From an uncultured Roseibium sp. (GTDB taxonomy: Bacteria > Pseudomonadota > Alphaproteobacteria > Rhizobiales > Stappiaceae): 64,000 bases of DNA. Positions 47,837 to 56,092 of this stretch are shown here, piece after piece (within the stretch, counting starts at the first letter, position 1; every line of letters begins with the position of its first letter). Position numbers and translations under genes: made by a program. The DNA lies in NCBI RefSeq assembly GCF_947496995.1, contig NZ_CANMFD010000004.1, positions 496,001 through 560,000 of the forward strand. Reading direction: 5' to 3'. Under the pieces are notes generated by a model, which had not been told where the DNA came from, did no database searches, and saw only the letters and a program-made list of their open reading frames with translations.

Positions 47837-48063
47837 CAGGCCCGCCCCAGAAGCGTTACGCCAGGCCGGGAGGCGCTGCCGTAATCGGCAACACCCAGCG
47901 GGCTGGTCAGGTTGGTTGCCCGCGTACCATAGGCAGCGGCCCGGCGGCGCCGGTTGTTTTCCTGCAGGTTCCGGGCCTGCCGCTGCGGATCGGGCTCGCG
48001 CGGCGGCGGTGGCGTCGGTTCCGGGTCAGGCTGCTTCGAGCCGCCCCCACCAAACATGCACAT
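47836..48063 (-). CDS. Small proline-rich phage protein before the portal
   Basis: A 75-aa protein starting MCMFGGGGSKQPDPEPTPPPP and ending ATNLTSPLGVADYGSAS. Short phage proteins with such a Met-Cys, glycine and proline-rich start are common next to podovirus portal genes; role unknown. ATG 48063 is chosen since AAAGGGA lies before it; the longer frame up to 48234 is open but non-conserved. Confidence 0.7.
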   Translation of the reverse strand: MCMFGGGGSKQPDPEPTPPPPREPDPQRQARNLQENNRRRRAAAYGTRATNLTSPLGVADYGSASRPGVTLLGRA

Positions 48064-48245
48064 GAGTGGTCCCTTTCTGAGTTGATTGATTTTTTTCGAA
48101 GGTGAACGGGCCTGGTCCTGCGACAGCGCATGGCTTGCCGCCCCCCGGAGAGCCAGCCTCTCTGTGGTTTCGACATGCAAGATGCGGAAACAGGCTGAAG
48201 CGCTGACCGCGCTGCGCTGGCTACACTTGTTCAAGCTATCGGTAT

Positions 48246-48345
48246 GAGGACTGTTTTAGCCACGAATTGACGAACCGTCCAGCAACTGAATTCGTCTGAA
48301 GCTGCTGTTTAGACACAACTTTTGAATAAGAACTTGTCAAACAAC
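48246..48345 (+). repeat. Second dispersed repeat family, copy 1
   Basis: About 100 bp aligning with 54836-54942: AGGACtGTTTTA, TTGACGAACC, GTCCAGCA, CTGAAGC, CTGTTTAGAC and TTTT in the same order and near-equal spacing. It lies in the gap 48064-48629, in which I see no supported gene. Confidence 0.6.
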
Positions 48346-48629
48346 CGCATTCCGTCTTCGCATCTTTATGCGCTTTCGGACGATGTTTCTTGATTGCTCC
48401 GAATGGCACCTGCAAACATTACCGCGGCAGGCATTTTTCCCTCGGCAGATCGATGCTGCAGAGCCGCTGAGATCAGAAAAAAGAACTGATCGGTTTCAGG
48501 GAAACCGAGACGTCTCAGTGAGCCGTCAGCGGACCTGCAGCGCAAGGTGTAGACGGTACCATTCCGAGCTGTGTGACAGACAGAACCAGACCGAAGCATC
48601 TTCATGAATTTTCAGCATTCATCTCGTTT

Positions 48630-49112
48630 TTAAGACTGAGATGCTGCTTCCCGCACCCAGCCATAAACATAAAAATCCTCGCCTCCCCGGCCGTAGGACC
48701 GCAGCCGACCCTCCTTTTGGGCGCCCAGCGCCTCGATCCAGCCATGCGCGATGTCATGATCCACCAGTGAGATCACCTGAAGGCGGCGGCATTCGCGTTC
48801 TATCTGTTGGCGGAGGTCGACGAAGTGCCGGGTCATCATCGGCACGCAGCGCCTGAACCGCCGCGTCCCGAAAGCCCAGGCCTGCCAATGCTCGGGATCG
48901 AAGGCCGAAGCCCGGCTGAAACCGTAAGCCGCTGCCGGCTGACCGTCATACCAGATCGACCAGACCATACCCGGGACGGCCGTTTCCAGGGCGCAGAGCC
49001 CGAGCGCCCGTGTGTCCCAGTCCTTCCAGAGACAGGCGATTTCCCGGAAATCCTCCACCCGCATGTTGGCGGCGATGAAACTGGCGTCACGCACGCACAG
49101 ATCCTTGATCAA
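48630..49112 (-). CDS. Gp13-like virion protein (DUF2833, acetyltransferase fold)
   Basis: A 160-aa protein: KDLCVRDASFIAANMRVEDFREI, then GMVWSIWYDGQPAAAYGFSRASAF and FDPEHWQAWAFGTRRFRR, the pattern of T7 Gp13-like virion proteins with a GNAT-like fold. Start TTG 49112 is inferred: it overlaps the terminase stop (TTGA) and follows GGAAGG, while the longer frame from 49199 lies inside the terminase gene. Confidence 0.8.
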   Translation of the reverse strand: MIKDLCVRDASFIAANMRVEDFREIACLWKDWDTRALGLCALETAVPGMVWSIWYDGQPAAAYGFSRASAFDPEHWQAWAFGTRRFRRCVPMMTRHFVDLRQQIERECRRLQVISLVDHDIAHGWIEALGAQKEGRLRSYGRGGEDFYVYGWVREAASQS

Positions 49113-50689
49113 AAGCCTTCCAGGGGATCGGACAGTGGTGCCATCCCCGCCCGGTTTGAGGTCTTCAGCACCTTCTTCAGTTCCGCCTTTTCCTTCCATC
49201 CCAAAGCCTCGACAATCGCATCGGCTTCGTCCGGGGACGAACCGAGCCGTTCCCTGATCTCTTCCTTACTCTCGATCAGGATCCTACCGCCTTTCATCTT
49301 CCAGCGATGCGCGGTGAGCTGCGCCTTGACGGTCGACGTGCATTTGATCGCCAACCCCATGCCGCTTTTCGGATGCAGCGCCTCGCGCAACCGCCAGTAA
49401 AGCTGCGCACGAAGATTATAGAAAGGGATCCTGCTGTCCTTCGCGCACTCTCCCGAATGTGCGGAAAACACGCATTTTTCGACCGGGACACTGTTTTCCC
49501 TTTGAAGGAATCCAACCGTATCGCCGCCCCAACCGCCGGTGCAGTCCACCACGATCAGCGCGTTGTCCCGCCGCTCCCGGATGATCAGCGAACCGACATC
49601 CGCGCCGTCCCTGGTATCTGATCCTTTCGCCACGATATTCTGCTCGAACCTCCGTCCGTGCAGCGGCTGCAGAACGGTCTTGTCCTTGCCGCCCTGCGCC
49701 ACGTCGACGGCGAGCACATCCATGGGCTGGTCGGCATCCACACCTTCGTCATAGCGTTGAAAGGCCAGGTCCAACCAGTCTGACGGGATCACCTGCCAGT
49801 CATGGTCCTGGCGCGCAGCGAGGAAATCGCCGGTCTTCAAGGCCGTCCGCATCGGCTCCGGCATCTGGTCGAGCTGGGCGTCGTAGTCGGTGCCCAGATA
49901 CTTGTTGTCGCCGCGCCTTGCCGGGATGAAAGTCCGGCTTTTGGGAGTGCGGATCTCGCCCTCGATCTTGACCGGTTCGGGCCCATCCACCCAGACAGTG
50001 CGAACGGCGTCGCCGTCGTCGATGAAGACGGCCCAGAGCAGCTCACCGGGTTTCACCCTGCCGTAAAGCGGATGCATCGGGTCCAGCCAGGGAGCGAACC
50101 AGTCGCTCAGAAAGTCACCCTGCCCGCCCAGCGGCGGATTGGTGGCAATCAGGCCGCGGCAGCGCTGCCCCTTCCGTGCGGAGCGCAGCCAGCCAAGCAC
50201 GAAGAGGATCTTGCGCGGATCCATCTGCGCGCCTTCGTCAAATGCCTTGAAGTCATGATCGCGCCCCTGCCAGTCCTCTTCCGAACCCGGCAGGCCCAGA
50301 TGTCCGAATTCGATGATACGTTCATCCGGCCCCACCCATCTCGGCGGATTGCCGGAGATCTTGCCCATACCTGCCTGCCGCAACAGCGTATTCATCCGCT
50401 CGATCAAGCCCTTGAGGGATTTCAGCGACTGGCGGAAGATTGCCGTCTTGTGATGGGCGAAAAGCGCCAGTCCGGCGATCAGATCCGTCTTGCCGCCGCC
50501 CGCGGCACCGCCGTAAAGCGTCAGATCGGCTTCGCAGAAATACCCCTCTGTCTGCGGCCCCGGCTGTGGACGCCAGATAGCGAACTGCTCAAGAACGCCT
50601 GCCTCATCCAGTTGTTTTTGCAGGGCGACGCGATCCGGCGCGGCCATCTTGTCGATATGATCAATCAGCGTCTTGAGAGCCGTTGCCAT
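49109..50689 (-). CDS. Terminase large subunit
   Basis: A 526-aa DNA-packaging motor. Walker A is YGGAAGGGKTD (about 59-69), Walker B FKAFDEGAQ (D151/E152), and a nuclease-type acidic strand is seen at DVLAVDVAQGGKDKT (about 320). It converts ATP into DNA translocation through the portal and cuts the concatemer. It overlaps the small terminase gene by 29 bp. Confidence 0.92.
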   Translation of the reverse strand: MATALKTLIDHIDKMAAPDRVALQKQLDEAGVLEQFAIWRPQPGPQTEGYFCEADLTLYGGAAGGGKTDLIAGLALFAHHKTAIFRQSLKSLKGLIERMNTLLRQAGMGKISGNPPRWVGPDERIIEFGHLGLPGSEEDWQGRDHDFKAFDEGAQMDPRKILFVLGWLRSARKGQRCRGLIATNPPLGGQGDFLSDWFAPWLDPMHPLYGRVKPGELLWAVFIDDGDAVRTVWVDGPEPVKIEGEIRTPKSRTFIPARRGDNKYLGTDYDAQLDQMPEPMRTALKTGDFLAARQDHDWQVIPSDWLDLAFQRYDEGVDADQPMDVLAVDVAQGGKDKTVLQPLHGRRFEQNIVAKGSDTRDGADVGSLIIRERRDNALIVVDCTGGWGGDTVGFLQRENSVPVEKCVFSAHSGECAKDSRIPFYNLRAQLYWRLREALHPKSGMGLAIKCTSTVKAQLTAHRWKMKGGRILIESKEEIRERLGSSPDEADAIVEALGWKEKAELKKVLKTSNRAGMAPLSDPLEGF

Positions 50690-51143
50690 CCGTCGGCATA
50701 TCCTTTGCGGTCAGAAGGGCAAGAACGCCCAGAGCAATTTCCTCCGAGCTGCGCGGCTTGAAATTCTCATTTCTCTTGGCCTCGCCCGGCGCCAACGGAT
50801 TGTCTCGGGTGTCAGCCTCGGACCGGTCCCGCCAGCCGGCGCGGTTTTTCATCGTGAAGGTCCAGGCGCTGGCATTGAATTTAGCAAGGTCCCCCTTGGC
50901 ACCTTCCTTGCCGATCTTTTCCCATTCCAGCAAACCGAGCCGCATGGCTTCCTCAAGTTTCTCGGGCGGGAAGTCTTCCGGAAACTGCTCCGCGTAATAG
51001 CGAATGGCCGTCCTGTCGGCGCCGGGAAAACTGTCGATCGAATATCCGGCGGCAATATGCGCACACAGCGCCTCACACGCCCTGCGCCGCGTGGCCCTGG
51101 TTGGCCACTTCAGAGCCGGCGCATCACGTTCCGGTGTCGGCAT
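50661..51143 (-). CDS. Terminase small subunit-like protein
   Basis: A 160-aa protein directly upstream of the large terminase. It begins with a helical, HTH-like region (RRRACEALCAHIAAGYSIDSFPGADRTAIRYYAEQFPEDF) and contains LAKFNASAWTFTMKNRAGWRDRSE, the motif by which many small terminases are recognised. It would bind the packaging site. Confidence 0.8.
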   Translation of the reverse strand: MPTPERDAPALKWPTRATRRRACEALCAHIAAGYSIDSFPGADRTAIRYYAEQFPEDFPPEKLEEAMRLGLLEWEKIGKEGAKGDLAKFNASAWTFTMKNRAGWRDRSEADTRDNPLAPGEAKRNENFKPRSSEEIALGVLALLTAKDMPTDGNGSQDAD

Positions 51144-51222
51144 TCCTGCCTTCCTTCATTCCGTTTTTAAGGTGAAAATTCTGGCTGGCAGCCTCCCCGT
51201 CCCCTCCAGGGCACGGTTCCGG

Positions 51223-52779
51223 TCAAGGTGCGGGAACCGGTGCGGGTGCAACATCCGCAGCCGCGTTCGGCAATTCCGGCCCGGCATGCCCTGCCTCTGC
51301 CCGATGCATCCGGCCGCGTGCCTCTCTCCTGCCTTTGACCGCGCTGCGCACATCTGCCTGAAAGCTGTCCGTTACCGTGTGCCGCACGCCACTTTCATCG
51401 TCATAGGACAAGGTCATGCGCGGCCCCAGCCCCTGGTCATCGGTCATGCCCTTGCTCTTGTCGGACCCGGATTTTTCGTTCGGCGAAAGATACCATCGGG
51501 CCGCCCGGATGCCCCGGGCTTCAAGCGCCGCTTCGGCATCTTTCCGCACGTAACCATGGCCGTCCTTTTCAGGATCCGGATACATCTTTTCCACCGGATG
51601 CTTCACGACAGTTCCCTGCCCTTCCGGCACGAACGCCGAAAGGCCCCAGCTCTGCTCGAACCTCCAGGTCGCCAGCGCTTCCGCCGCCCTGCTCCGCCCG
51701 CCGACATCGACGTAACTTTTCTTCAAAAGCGCTTTGTATTCATCGACAGCCGCCGCCTCCTCTTCCGGCGTGGCGCCAAGCTGTCTGTAAGTATCGTAGG
51801 AGGATTGCCGCTCTTGCCCGCTGCCGGTCGCGATAAGCGAACCTGGTTCCAGCTCATTCGCACTCGGAAAGGATCCGGAAATATCCGTGCGGTCAGGCAG
51901 GGACGGAACATCAGGCGCCAGACCGCTCGCGGAGCTCTCCAAAGCAGGTTCGAAGACCAGATAGTCCTCATATCTGGTTGCGAAATCCTGTTCCCAGGCA
52001 CTCCCCAAAGACTTGGCCGAAGCCAGTTCCGCGATGATGCCTGCCGTCAGGGCGGGCTCATTGGCATGCCGCTGCCGAATGGGCTCTTCGGTCGCCCCCC
52101 AGTCGATACGACCGGCCTCTTTCATGACGGCCTGATCTCCGTCAGTTTCTCCTTGCGCTGTATCCAGGGGATCGAGAGCGCCCTCAATCTGGAGGACCTC
52201 TTCACCCGCATCCTCTTCGGTATTTTTGAATAGCTGCCCGACCACATCCTTGTGCTTGGAATAGGTGTCCTTCCCCCAAAGGATCGGCGGCAACTTGGAA
52301 AAAAATTCCGGATCGAACTCCTGATCGTCAAGGCTGCCGGGTGACCAGTGCTTTTCGTCCAGATCCGGCGCCCGCCCTCCGGACCACTGCACGATCCGGT
52401 CGACCAGTGTATTGCTGTTATTCGAGTCTGCGTGATATTTGCTCTCCTGCTCGGCTATTCCCTGCGCCATTCCAGCCATCTTGAAGAAGGTTCTGGAAAG
52501 ATCCTCTCCCTCAAAAATGACTTCCCGCGGAGCCAGAAGTGCATTCTCCTGTTGCTTGGCTGAAGACTTGAAGACTTTTGCCGACAGATGCCCGAATCCG
52601 ACAAGACCGGGCACGCCGCTGGAGACAAGTTCTTCGACCGGACTGTATCCGTAATCTCTCGAACCGCCGCCATGAATCTGGAATGTGCTTCCATCCGCGC
52701 GCGTGTAAAGAATGAACTTGTGGTGAGCCAGATTACCAGTCGTGCCGATCGCGTTGTAACCGACTTCAATTTTTTCCAT
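51223..52779 (-). CDS. Putative virion-associated protein with hydrolase-like N-terminus
   Basis: A 518-aa protein not assigned with certainty. The N-terminus (HHKFILYTRADGSTFQIHGGGSR, later NNSNTLVDRIVQWSGG) resembles an effector-type permuted papain-like domain with a His and an NSN motif. The far end (EALATWRFEQSWGLSAF, KHPVEKMYPDPEKDGHGYVRKDAEAAL) resembles the C-termini of phage internal virion proteins. The middle is acidic and low-complexity. GAGAAGG precedes the ATG. It stands ahead of the terminase genes and after repeat B. It may be an injected virion enzyme; evidence is motif likeness only. Confidence 0.6.
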   Translation of the reverse strand: MEKIEVGYNAIGTTGNLAHHKFILYTRADGSTFQIHGGGSRDYGYSPVEELVSSGVPGLVGFGHLSAKVFKSSAKQQENALLAPREVIFEGEDLSRTFFKMAGMAQGIAEQESKYHADSNNSNTLVDRIVQWSGGRAPDLDEKHWSPGSLDDQEFDPEFFSKLPPILWGKDTYSKHKDVVGQLFKNTEEDAGEEVLQIEGALDPLDTAQGETDGDQAVMKEAGRIDWGATEEPIRQRHANEPALTAGIIAELASAKSLGSAWEQDFATRYEDYLVFEPALESSASGLAPDVPSLPDRTDISGSFPSANELEPGSLIATGSGQERQSSYDTYRQLGATPEEEAAAVDEYKALLKKSYVDVGGRSRAAEALATWRFEQSWGLSAFVPEGQGTVVKHPVEKMYPDPEKDGHGYVRKDAEAALEARGIRAARWYLSPNEKSGSDKSKGMTDDQGLGPRMTLSYDDESGVRHTVTDSFQADVRSAVKGRREARGRMHRAEAGHAGPELPNAAADVAPAPVPAP

Positions 52780-52894
52780 CTAACACCTTCTCAAGTTTGG
52801 TCACGGACCCGTAAGAATATGCTTGAGGTCGTTCAGAAAATGATTGTGTCCAGAGCGCGGAAGCGCTGGAAAACTCACCGGTTTTCAAGATTTG

Positions 52895-53006
52895 GAGCGT
52901 GTTGCGTGTAAGGGGTTCATGGCAGCACGAAGATGCCCGAGGCAGCGTTTGCATCGCAATTGCGTTCGAGCAACTTCCCGAATTCCATTCAAATCGACAT
53001 GCTCGA
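52895..53006. repeat. About 110-bp dispersed repeat, copy B
   Basis: It aligns over its length with copies at 43414 and 53521: GAGCGTGTTGCGT, GGTTCATGGC, GAAGATGCCCGAGGC, GTTTGCATCGCAATTGCGTTCG, CCCGAATTCCATTCA. It ends 116 bp upstream of the 52779 start. Confidence 0.75.
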
Positions 53007-53098
53007 GCACGTGATCCTCGGGCAAGGCGCTCCAGCACCTTTGCTCGATCTTGATTGCCGGATTAACGTCTTAAGGAATAAATTTAACTGTCCATTTT

Positions 53099-53494
53099 CT
53101 AAACGAACCAGATCACGACATCTGCACTTTCAAAATCAAGTTTCCCATCTTTCACCTTGAAATAAATAGTCAACTCTCTGTCGGGCAGAGGAAGCCTTGT
53201 TACGTATCTCTGCAGAACGATTAAATCGCATTCACATTCTTTGCTGTAATACGCTTTTATTTGCTCAGACGAGTTCGCGACGATCTTGAATGCCTCATAT
53301 GGATCATCAGGCAGATGGCTCCTGACCAGTTCGGACACATCTTCCGGAGAATTCATAAGAAGCGGCATGGTTCGCAGATCCGCGATATAGCTTGGCGACG
53401 GCTGCATACTCCCGAAAAAATATCCCAGAACATACCCTGCCCCGAGGATCAAAAGAGCGAAGATCGCGTATTTTAATTTGAAGGCACGGATCAT
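53099..53494 (-). CDS. Membrane-anchored protein of unknown function at the head of the phage block
   Basis: A 131-aa protein with one N-terminal membrane segment (about 9-29, YAIFALLILGAGYVLGYFFGS) and an exported domain of about 100 residues (SELVRSHLPDDPYEAFKIV, LPLPDRELTIYFKVKDGKLDFESADV). No family is recognised. AAAGGAG stands 6 nt before the ATG. The gene is enclosed between repeats B and C, so it may be a cargo gene with its own control. Confidence 0.6.
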   Translation of the reverse strand: MIRAFKLKYAIFALLILGAGYVLGYFFGSMQPSPSYIADLRTMPLLMNSPEDVSELVRSHLPDDPYEAFKIVANSSEQIKAYYSKECECDLIVLQRYVTRLPLPDRELTIYFKVKDGKLDFESADVVIWFV

Positions 53495-53520
53495 AATCCT
53501 GCTCCTTTGACCATCGCCTG

Positions 53521-53632
53521 AAGCGTCTTGCGTTTGAACGGCTTCATGGCTTCGGGAAGACGCCCGGGGCCGCGGTTGCATTGCAAATGCGTTCGGGCCG
53601 TTTCCTGAATTCAATTCAACCAATCTGCTCTG
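53521..53632. repeat. About 110-bp dispersed repeat, copy C
   Basis: It aligns with copies A and B: AAGCGTCTTGCGT, GGCTTCATGGC, GGGAAGACGCCC, GGTTGCATTGCAAATGCGTTCGGGC, CCTGAATTCAATTCA. Its end lies 27 bp from the 53494 start. The rest of the gap to 53803 shows no gene. Confidence 0.75.
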
Positions 53633-53803
53633 TGGTAACATCCGGACAGTGCGCCGGACATTGCTTCGCGATAATGTTCTTATTTTGTTCTTGTCGCAAC
53701 CCAAAAGCTCATCAACAACCCTATCAGCCTGTCGCTGCCGTTGTTTTCAGCAACGGCGCAACCGTCCCGGGTTCACAGATACCGGCCGGTGGGCTGACCC
53801 TGT

Positions 53804-54334
53804 TCATACCGGTGGCATAGGTATCGCCGGCCAGTCCTCGGTGACGTCCGCCTGCACCGGCCGCTCCAGGTAAGTCGACAGGACCACATAGCTTTTTGTC
53901 CCGCGCACGCCCGGCAGCACATAAAGCTGCGACAGGAAATGCTCCAGCGCTTGCGGATCCGCGGTCCGGACCTTCAGGACGACACAGGTATCTCCTGCGA
54001 CGGAATGGATCTCTTCAACTTCCGGAAAATCGCGCAGCTTCATCACGCGCTGGCTCTTGCCCCATCCATCGGCATCCACATGAACAAAAGTCAGCATCGG
54101 TTTGCCGACAGCTGCACCATTCAGCCTGGCAGCAGTGGATGAAATCACACCGCTTCCACGCAACCGTTTGATCCGTTCGAAGACCGCCGGCGGCGACAGG
54201 CCCACACTTTCGCCGATTTCGGCATTGGTCTGCCGCGCATCCCGCGTCAATGCGCTTAAGATTTTTCGGTCGAACGCATCCAGCGGGCGCTTAGCCGATT
54301 GGTTTCGGCGACTCTTGTCTGTTTTTCCGACCAT
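53804..54334 (-). CDS. Lrp/AsnC-family regulator
   Basis: A 176-aa regulator: N-terminal HTH (about 17-70, DAFDRKILSALTRDARQTNAEIGESVGLSPPAVFERIKRLRGSGVI) and a C-terminal RAM effector domain (MLTFVHVDADGW, EVEEIHSVAGDTCVVLKVRTAD). It is divergent from the RidA gene (70 bp gap), its likely target. ATG 54334 is chosen since longer starts would reach into the ridA leader. Confidence 0.88.
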   Translation of the reverse strand: MVGKTDKSRRNQSAKRPLDAFDRKILSALTRDARQTNAEIGESVGLSPPAVFERIKRLRGSGVISSTAARLNGAAVGKPMLTFVHVDADGWGKSQRVMKLRDFPEVEEIHSVAGDTCVVLKVRTADPQALEHFLSQLYVLPGVRGTKSYVVLSTYLERPVQADVTEDWPAIPMPPV

Positions 54335-54404
54335 GCCGATTGCTTTCTCTATTCTTGCCGAGTTTTGATCGGCAATATTAGACAAAACCAAAAGGAAATT
54401 CAGC

Positions 54405-54791
54405 ATGGAAGAGAGAATTGTCAATCCGGAGAGCGGCATCTATCCGGCCACCGGCGACTATGTTCACGCCATCGAACTGACCGGCGCGCAGCGCATCCTC
54501 TATCTGAGCGGCACCATGGGCCTGACGGCGGACGGTACGGCTCCGGACACTCTGAAGGAACAGCTCACCTGTGTCTGGTCGAACATCCGTCGCATTCTCT
54601 CGGAAGCGCAAATGACGACGGACAACATCGTCCGCGTAACGTCCTACATGAGGGACCCTGCCTACGCGGCGCAAAATCAGCAGGCCCGCCTGGCTGCTCT
54701 TGGCGAAAGGCGTGTGCCGACAACTGCTATCGTCGCGCAAACGCTCTCGGAAGACTGGAAGATCGAGATTGAGGTGATCGCGGCTGCCTGA
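54405..54791 (+). CDS. RidA/YjgF-family deaminase
   Basis: A 128-aa protein of the RidA superfamily, which clears reactive enamine/imine intermediates: GAQRILYLSGTMGLTADG, QLTCVWSNIRRILSEAQMTTDNIVRVTSYMRD and PTTAIVAQTLSEDWKIEIEVIAAA. It lacks the arginine-led motif of canonical RidA near position 105, so it belongs to a divergent subgroup. It is divergent from an Lrp-type regulator. AAAAGGAAA precedes the ATG. Confidence 0.87.
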   Translation: MEERIVNPESGIYPATGDYVHAIELTGAQRILYLSGTMGLTADGTAPDTLKEQLTCVWSNIRRILSEAQMTTDNIVRVTSYMRDPAYAAQNQQARLAALGERRVPTTAIVAQTLSEDWKIEIEVIAAA

Positions 54792-54835
54792 AAGCAGTTC
54801 TGCGCCTTGACCGCATTCTCCCAAGTTAACCTGAT

Positions 54836-54942
54836 AGGACCGGTTTTAAGCCTGTTTTGACGAACCTGTCCAGCACCGGTGCCCTCCTGAAGCATCTGTT
54901 TAGACTTGGGTTTTCAGAAAGTCCTTTCCGGTCAAACGGATC
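54836..54942 (+). repeat. Second dispersed repeat family, copy 2
   Basis: Aligned with 48246-48345: AGGACcGGTTTTAAGCC, TTGACGAACC, GTCCAGCA, CTGAAGC, CTGTTTAGAC. This copy lies outside the phage block, after ridA. The remainder of 54792-55511 holds no supported gene and becomes AT-rich from about 55430, the likely promoter region of the HPt gene. Confidence 0.6.
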
Positions 54943-55511
54943 ACCGACCTGCCCGATTATGCGTTCGAGGGTAGTTTTCTTTCGCACACGGCAACAGATC
55001 CTCGCGTGACCGAGTGAGGCAGGTCGGTCAGAACGGGATCGTGACACTCACGGTCGCACCATAAGAGCGGAAATTACGGCCGGAAATCAGAAAGCCGAGA
55101 GCCTCAAGAACCTTCCCTTGTAGGTAGAAGCCCAATCATTCGCCGTCATCGCCGAACGTGTCGCCATGCCGTCAACTGCAGCTTCCCTGACCAGCGCTGC
55201 CACTGACACCTGCATGGAAACCGTCCCACCGCTTTGGACGAGAAGTCTGAATATTGCACCGACAACATCCCGTCATAAGGCAACTCCGCGGAAACAAGCC
55301 AGAACAAGTTCTCTCAAATTTACGCAAGGAGGTGACACGCCCCGCAAACTGGAAATACACGCAGCAACCGAAAAAACCGGGAAATATTACAAATACAAAG
55401 AACTTGAAGATCAGAGTTTATAGTATCGGCATATTTAACAATAAATTACTCTTAAAAAGAATATTAATACTTAAGATAGACACTTATAGATGCAACAAAC
55501 GAGACAACGCG

Positions 55512-55865
55512 ATGAACCATGCGCTTAAATCCAGGGCAATGCAGATGGTGTCTGCATTTGAGCAGCGTCTGGACACCGACAAAGGCGAGCTCGCCTCGAG
55601 CATATCGTCCATTCACGACACCCGGTGCGATCCCGCCGGTTTCGACAATGTGCGCTACATCGCCCATCGCATAAACGGCGGCGCGGGACTGTTCGGCTGC
55701 GAGGACCTGGCTGAGCCGGCCAAGGAAGTAGAGAAACTGGTCGATGTCGGAGCCGATACCGACCAGGTGGTGAATGCCGTGCAGGAGCTTATCGACCGCA
55801 TCGAACGGTTGCTTGCCGAGGGAGTGCGTCAGCCGGACTGGATAACGTCTCGTCTGGGAAAGTAA
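55512..55865 (+). CDS. Single-domain histidine phosphotransfer (HPt) protein, paralog 1
   Basis: A 117-aa helical protein with the HPt signature YIAHRINGGAGLFGCEDL, the histidine of AHRINGGAG being the phosphoacceptor. It closely resembles the protein at 59059 (shared ALKSR/ALKAR, FEQRLD.DK, VRYIAHR, GLFGC/HLFGC). It should shuttle phosphate from the hybrid kinase next to it to response regulators. ATG 55512 fits the start of the paralog; the longer upstream frame is not conserved. Confidence 0.87.
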   Translation: MNHALKSRAMQMVSAFEQRLDTDKGELASSISSIHDTRCDPAGFDNVRYIAHRINGGAGLFGCEDLAEPAKEVEKLVDVGADTDQVVNAVQELIDRIERLLAEGVRQPDWITSRLGK

Positions 55866-56092
55866 CCCGGGCCGAAGGTCGGCAGAACGGCAAGAAGCGT
55901 CAGAAGCGGCGTTTGATGGTGTCGTTTCCCGCCGAATTTACTCGTTTCTGCGGGCTTTCCGCCAAAGGCGCGGTTTTGCGCTGAAAACCGAGATCAGGAA
56001 CATGCTCGGAGTTTTAAAATCGATCAATTTTGCGATCTGTATTCGATTTCGATCACAGGTTTGTTGATCAAGAGATGAAACAGAGGCTTGCC

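Larger units (their letters stand above)
31111..53494 (-). mobile_element. Podovirus-like prophage block without integrase or early genes
   Basis: About 22 kb of genes on one strand encoding terminase, portal, scaffold, capsid, tail tube, internal core, fibre and lysis proteins in podovirus (T7/BPP-1-like) order. Many neighbours overlap by 1-14 bp. No integrase, excisionase, repressor, polymerase or replication gene appears in the block or its flanks, so it is either a defective/domesticated prophage or depends on genes elsewhere. The flanks are ordinary chromosomal genes (azoR on the left, an Lrp regulator on the right). Boundaries are set by the first and last phage-type genes, not by attachment sites. 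Confidence 0.85.

Noticed and set aside
48366..48605. 79-codon minus-strand ORF in the gap after the Gp13-like gene
   Set aside because: No recognisable family, no convincing ribosome site and no coding-like character; kept out as a chance frame.
31111..53494. Diversity-generating retroelement, as in the related Bordetella phage
   Set aside because: No reverse transcriptase gene and no template/variable repeat pair was seen near the fibre gene.
53495..53800. Attachment site or integrase remnant at the right edge of the phage block
   Set aside because: No direct repeat matching 30.9-31.1 kb, no tRNA end and no integrase-like frame could be found by eye.
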